DNA from: Streptomyces sp. NK08204
Lineage (GTDB): Bacteria; Actinomycetota; Actinomycetes; Streptomycetales; Streptomycetaceae
Assembly (NCBI RefSeq): GCF_020400585.1
Contig: NZ_JAINVF010000001.1
Coordinates: forward strand, 186,001 to 250,000
DNA: 64,000 nt
Direction: 5' to 3'
Part shown: positions 60,586-64,000 of the stretch, one piece after another
How the letters are laid out: each line of letters starts with the position of its first letter
How positions within the stretch are numbered: the stretch's first letter is position 1
Notes under the pieces: model-generated
Databases searched by the model: none
What the model was told of the DNA's origin: nothing
The model's input: only the letters and a program-made list of their open reading frames with translations
Made by a program: the position numbers and the translations under genes

Positions 60586-61983
60586 ATGTCGGAGTTTGCA
60601 TTGCATAGTCAGGGGTTTGCTTTGCAAAATAGCATGTTGGTCGAGCACCACTTAACCGAGTACGACATCCCCCGCGCGGCGGCATCTCCGCTGAAATGCG
60701 CGGCACCGTCATGTCATACCGCCCCTCTCCTCGCCTTGTCCCGGCGCTCCTGGCGCGACGGTCTGCTGGACGACGGGATCGACTTCGCCGAACGGGCGCT
60801 GCACGACGGATGCGCAGCGGACAGCCCCTGCCACACAGAGGCCGCGCTCGTCCTGAGCCTCCTGCTTGCGCAGGTGCGACGGACCGACCACGCGCAGGCC
60901 GTACTGGAGACCGTCGACGGACTCGTCCGGGCGCGCGCCGACGACCAGCTGACCGCGACCGCGACGCTCGCCCGGTCCGGGGTCACCCTCGCCACCGGTG
61001 ACTTCGGGAAGGCGGCCAAGCTCGCCACCGCCGGACTCGGGGAGGCGGAGCGGTCCGGCCTGAAAGCCTGGACGCCGCTCGGACACTTCGTGCTGGTGCA
61101 GTCCGCACTGCGCCAGGGCCATCTGTCCACGGCGGTCCGCTACGCGCAGAAACTGAAGGAAGACACCATCTTCCAGCGGGAGATGCTCCATGCCGGCCAG
61201 GCCGCCTGGGCCGTGATCCAGATCGCCGAGGCGGAGAAGGGCCGGCAGCACGCCGTGCCGCTGGGCGCCGAGCTGCTCGCCGCGGACGCGGCCGTACGCC
61301 AGCTCTCGATCGCCGAACCCGCCGCGCTGCCCTGGCTCGTCCGGCTCATGATGAACTGCGGGCGCAAGCAGCTGGCGGCACACGGCGTCCACGTCTGCCG
61401 GCAACTGGCGTCCAGGAACCCCCACTTCAGCTCGGTGCAGGCAGCCGCGGCCCACGCCGCCGGACTGCACGACGAGGACCTCGGCAAACTCCGGCTCGCC
61501 GCCGAGTCGCACGTCGATCCCTGGGCGAGGGCGTCGGCCAACGAGGACATCGCCGTCATACTCGCCCGCGGCGACGACCGGACCGTCCCGGCACGCGTTC
61601 TCCAGCAGGCACTGGACACCTACACACAGACCGGAGCCCGGCGGGACGCCTCGCGCATCGAGTCCCGGCTGCACCACAGCGCCCCGAGCGCCGGCCAGGT
61701 GAGCCGGCATCAGCGGACGCGGGACATCCCCGAACTGACCGACACCGAATACGCCGTCGCGCACCTGGTCGCCCAGGGCTTCACCAACGGGCAGACCGCG
61801 GGTCAGCTCTTCCTGTCGCCGCACACCATCGCGTTCCACCTGCGCAAGATCTTCCGCAAGCTGGGCGTGGAGTCCCGCGTGCAGCTGGCGAGCGCCTGGA
61901 ACGACCTGGCCGCTCCGCACACGGGGATGCGCGAGCACACGACGGGTGCCCTCACGACGGGCCGGCCCAGCCTGTCCTCGTAA
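60586..61983 (+). CDS. LuxR-type regulator with a TTA codon
   Basis: 465 residues. Residues 40-370 are helical, TPR-like (ALHDGCAADSPCHTEAALVL, LKAWTPLGHFVLVQSALRQG), without the Walker motifs of large LAL regulators. The C-terminal LuxR helix-turn-helix contains LTDTEYAVAHLVAQGFTNGQ and FLSPHTIAFHLRKIFRKLG. Codon 23 is TTA (60652-60654), which in Streptomyces requires the bldA tRNA, so expression is likely tied to development. The alternative ATG at 60634 would still include it. It is the only regulator inside the cluster and probably activates it. Confidence 0.88.
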   Translation: MSEFALHSQGFALQNSMLVEHHLTEYDIPRAAASPLKCAAPSCHTAPLLALSRRSWRDGLLDDGIDFAERALHDGCAADSPCHTEAALVLSLLLAQVRRTDHAQAVLETVDGLVRARADDQLTATATLARSGVTLATGDFGKAAKLATAGLGEAERSGLKAWTPLGHFVLVQSALRQGHLSTAVRYAQKLKEDTIFQREMLHAGQAAWAVIQIAEAEKGRQHAVPLGAELLAADAAVRQLSIAEPAALPWLVRLMMNCGRKQLAAHGVHVCRQLASRNPHFSSVQAAAAHAAGLHDEDLGKLRLAAESHVDPWARASANEDIAVILARGDDRTVPARVLQQALDTYTQTGARRDASRIESRLHHSAPSAGQVSRHQRTRDIPELTDTEYAVAHLVAQGFTNGQTAGQLFLSPHTIAFHLRKIFRKLGVESRVQLASAWNDLAAPHTGMREHTTGALTTGRPSLSS

Positions 61984-62045
61984 GCCGGGCATCCCCCGCC
62001 CGACACCCGAGGGGCGTCGCCCCACCCCACGGCCGAGGAGGCCCC

Positions 62046-62870
62046 ATGCGTGAAGCGGCGGAGCACACACCGGACATCACCGGCCGAACCCGGTTGCTCG
62101 CGGTGCTCGGCGACCCCGTCGAGCAGGTGCGGGCGCCGACCATGCTCAACCCCGTGCTGCGCGCCCTCGGAGTCGACGCCGTGCTGGTTCCGGTGCACGT
62201 CCGTCCCGAGGACCTCGGTGACGTCATGCGCGGACTGCGCAGGACCGCGAACCTGGACGGACTCCTGGTCACCGTCCCGCACAAGACGAACGTGCTGCGG
62301 TACGCCGACGTCCGCAGCCGCGCGGCCGAGATCGCGGGCAGCGCCAACGCGCTGCGCCGCGAGCCGGACGGCTCCTGGCACGCCGACAACTTCGACGGCG
62401 CCGGCTTCCTCGCGGGGCTGACCGCCGCCGGCCACCGGCCCGAGGGGAAGCAGGTGACGGTGGTGGGCTCCGGCGGCGCCGGGACGGCGGTCGCCGCTGC
62501 CCTGCTCGGCGCGGGCGTAGCCCATCTCACGCTGCACGACACCGATGGGACACGGGCGCGGCAGGCGGCGGAGCGGCTGGACGGGTACTGGCCCGGCCGG
62601 GTCACCGCCACCGCCGTCGCCCGCGTCGGCGAGGCGGACATCATGGTCAACGCCACGCCGCTGGGCCTGCGTCCGGAGGATCCGCTGCCGTTCGATCCCG
62701 CCACGGCGCGGCCGGGCACGCTGGTGGCCGACATCATCATGAAACCGAGGGAGACCCGGCTCCTGCGCAAGGCGGCCGGCCGGGGCCTGCCGGTCCACTT
62801 CGGCGCGCCCATGCTCGACCATCAACTCGATCTCTACTGCGCCTACTTCGGCTTCCGGCAGGCCCCGTGA
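62046..62870 (+). CDS. Shikimate/quinate dehydrogenase-like protein, divergent
   Basis: 274 residues of the AroE family. The catalytic Lys is in LLVTVPHKTN and the Asp in NFDGAGF; the nucleotide loop is VVGSGGAGTA. The N-terminal carboxylate-binding motif, normally HSxSP, is QVRAP, so both Ser residues are missing; Asn-Thr-Asp-Gly is NFDG. This matches AroE-like subfamilies of secondary metabolism or unknown substrate rather than housekeeping AroE. It lies 62 bp after luxR, with GAGGAGG upstream. Confidence 0.85.
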   Translation: MREAAEHTPDITGRTRLLAVLGDPVEQVRAPTMLNPVLRALGVDAVLVPVHVRPEDLGDVMRGLRRTANLDGLLVTVPHKTNVLRYADVRSRAAEIAGSANALRREPDGSWHADNFDGAGFLAGLTAAGHRPEGKQVTVVGSGGAGTAVAAALLGAGVAHLTLHDTDGTRARQAAERLDGYWPGRVTATAVARVGEADIMVNATPLGLRPEDPLPFDPATARPGTLVADIIMKPRETRLLRKAAGRGLPVHFGAPMLDHQLDLYCAYFGFRQAP

Positions 62871-62876
62871 TCCCGG

Positions 62877-62899
62877 GGCGTGCTGTGCGGCACCACGCC
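62877..62899. terminator. Hairpin between convergent genes
   Basis: GGCGTGCTG (62877-62885) pairs with CACCACGCC (62891-62899), one mismatch, loop TGCGG. It lies 6 bp after the dehydrogenase stop and before the convergent CoA-transferase end. Confidence 0.5.
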
Positions 62900-63014
62900 G
62901 CAAGGCGCCGTTCCCGGTGACCCGGCCGCACCGCCCACCGGTCCGCCCGGCGGGAGGCCGCGCCGCCGCCGGGCCTGTGGGGGGGCGGCCGTGCACGCCC
63001 CGGCCGGCCGCCGC

Positions 63015-64000
63015 TCAGGCCGGGGCGGTCTGCAGCGGACAGGAGACGGCACCGCAGCGCCGCAGGCCGGCGATGGCCCCGGCGTCGTAGCCCAGCTCGC
63101 GCAGTACGGCCACGGTGTGCTCGCCGAGTGCCGGGACCGGCCCCATCGGCAACTCCACGCCTGCCACGGTGAACGGCGGCAGCAGTCCGCGCACGGTGCC
63201 GACGGGTGTCTCCACCGGACGCCAGCGGCGGCGTGCGGCCAGCTGCGGATGCTCCAACAGGTCACCGACCTCGTTGACGCGGCCGGACGCGATGCCGATG
63301 GCGTCCAGGCAGGCCACGAGCCGGTCCGCGGCCGTCGCCGAGGTGTGCTGCGCGACCAGCGCGTCCACCTCCTCCCGGTGCCGCACCCGGGCGACGTTCG
63401 TCGCCCAGGCCGGATCGGTCGCCAGGTCGGGACGGCCCAGGAACTCCTCGGCGAACCTCGCCCACTCCCGGTCGTTCTGCACCCCGATCACCACGTCCGC
63501 GCCGTCAGCGGTGGGAAACGCGCCGTAGGGCGCCACGCTGGGATGGGACAGACCCATACGACCGGGCGCACGCCCGGTCCCCTGGGCGTGGTGGATGTGG
63601 TAGCCCATCCATTCGCTGGTCGCCTCCAGCATCGAGATCTCCAGCGCGGCGCCCTGACCGCCCGTCGCCCGCCCCACCAGAGCGGCGAGGGTCGCGGAGA
63701 GGGCGTACATGCCCGCCGCGATGTCGGAAGCGGGGATGCCCGCCTTCGCCGGGCTGTCGGCCGCGCCGGTGGCCGAGACCAGAGCCGCCTCGCACTGGAT
63801 GAGCATGTCGTAGGCGCGTTTGTCCCGGTAGGGTCCGGTACTCCCGTACCCCGACATGTCGACGGTCACCAGCCGCGGATGCCGGGCCCGTAGTTCGGCG
63901 GCCCCGAAGCCGAGCCGTGCGGCGGCGCCCGGGGCGAGGTTCTGCAGGAAGACGTCGGCGGTGGCGACGAGTTCGGCGAGGACCTGCCGCCCTCCGGGCG
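63015..64000 (-). CDS. CaiB/BaiF-family CoA-transferase (partial)
   Basis: About 328 C-terminal residues are present; the start lies beyond the right edge. GIPASDIAAGMYAL contains the catalytic Asp of class III CoA-transferases, and the region ADVFLQNLAPGAAARLGFG then VDMSGYGSTGPYRDKRAYD is typical. These enzymes move CoA between carboxylic acids. Here it may activate or recycle a precursor acid. It is convergent with the AroE-like gene. Confidence 0.85.
   Translation of the reverse strand, partial: PGGRQVLAELVATADVFLQNLAPGAAARLGFGAAELRARHPRLVTVDMSGYGSTGPYRDKRAYDMLIQCEAALVSATGAADSPAKAGIPASDIAAGMYALSATLAALVGRATGGQGAALEISMLEATSEWMGYHIHHAQGTGRAPGRMGLSHPSVAPYGAFPTADGADVVIGVQNDREWARFAEEFLGRPDLATDPAWATNVARVRHREEVDALVAQHTSATAADRLVACLDAIGIASGRVNEVGDLLEHPQLAARRRWRPVETPVGTVRGLLPPFTVAGVELPMGPVPALGEHTVAVLRELGYDAGAIAGLRRCGAVSCPLQTAPA

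Noticed and set aside
30333..64000. Calling the cluster an ansamycin (AHBA-primed) pathway
   Set aside because: NAT, DAHP synthase, dehydroquinase and AroE-like genes fit, but no AHBA synthase, amino-DHQ synthase or AHBA loading domain is visible and only three modules exist.
1..64000. tRNA, rRNA, CRISPR or insertion-sequence features
   Set aside because: I looked for cloverleaf-like 3' CCA ends, regular repeat-spacer arrays and transposase motifs and found none; short decayed coding remnants had no terminal inverted repeats.

Overview
The window is high-GC actinobacterial DNA: G/C nearly fixed in third codon positions, frequent GTG/TTG starts, many ATGA/GTGA overlaps, and one TTA codon, found in a regulator. 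It looks like Streptomyces or a close relative. No rRNA, tRNA, transposase or CRISPR array was seen.

Positions 1-24100 are a stress or dormancy island resembling the DosR/DevR regulon of mycobacteria and the OsdR region of Streptomyces. It holds universal stress proteins, a D-2-hydroxyacid dehydrogenase, an alcohol dehydrogenase, a DoxX membrane protein, an arginine deiminase operon (permease, arcA, arcB, arcC), a cNMP-binding protein, two CBS-BON proteins, an HPF-like protein, two pyridoxamine-oxidase-fold proteins, an Rv1733c-like membrane protein and an NarL-type response regulator. Most transcription units have a recurring palindrome, GGGCC-N4-GGCCC, usually as two copies 19-22 bp apart. 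This is the geometry of the mycobacterial DosR box. The island is partly decayed: a histidine kinase next to the response regulator, a PPK2 polyphosphate kinase and one universal stress protein survive only as C-terminal or internal fragments. A MerR divergon, a Leu/Val-rich repeat protein and a metallophosphoesterase close this part.

Positions 24100-30330 carry a lipoprotein, a quinone-oxidoreductase-like enzyme, glutaryl-CoA dehydrogenase, an acyl-CoA carboxylase beta subunit and a PrmC-like methyltransferase. The carboxylase could supply methylmalonyl-CoA to the cluster that follows.

Positions 30333-64000 (still open at the right edge) are a biosynthetic gene cluster read mainly leftward. 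From its upstream end it contains a divergent type II dehydroquinase, a class II DAHP synthase, a luciferase-like monooxygenase, an SDR without catalytic residues, an acyl/aryl-AMP ligase, an NRPS (dead C, A, PCP), a P450 of the carrier-bound type, MbtH, an O-methyltransferase, a second P450, a three-module type I PKS of about 5,220 residues without thioesterase, an arylamine N-acetyltransferase (amide-synthase type) and a PapA-like acyltransferase. Divergent genes encode a LuxR-type regulator with a TTA codon and a divergent shikimate dehydrogenase; a CaiB-type CoA-transferase runs off the edge.

Inferred logic: an amino acid is activated on the A-PCP protein and probably oxidised by the P450, or a shikimate-branch acid is activated by the AMP ligase. 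Three extensions follow: methylmalonyl with KR and DH, malonyl with KR only, methylmalonyl unreduced. The chain leaves by a NAT and/or PapA step, or by delta-lactonisation of the 5-hydroxy-3-oxo thioester. The product is not known to me.
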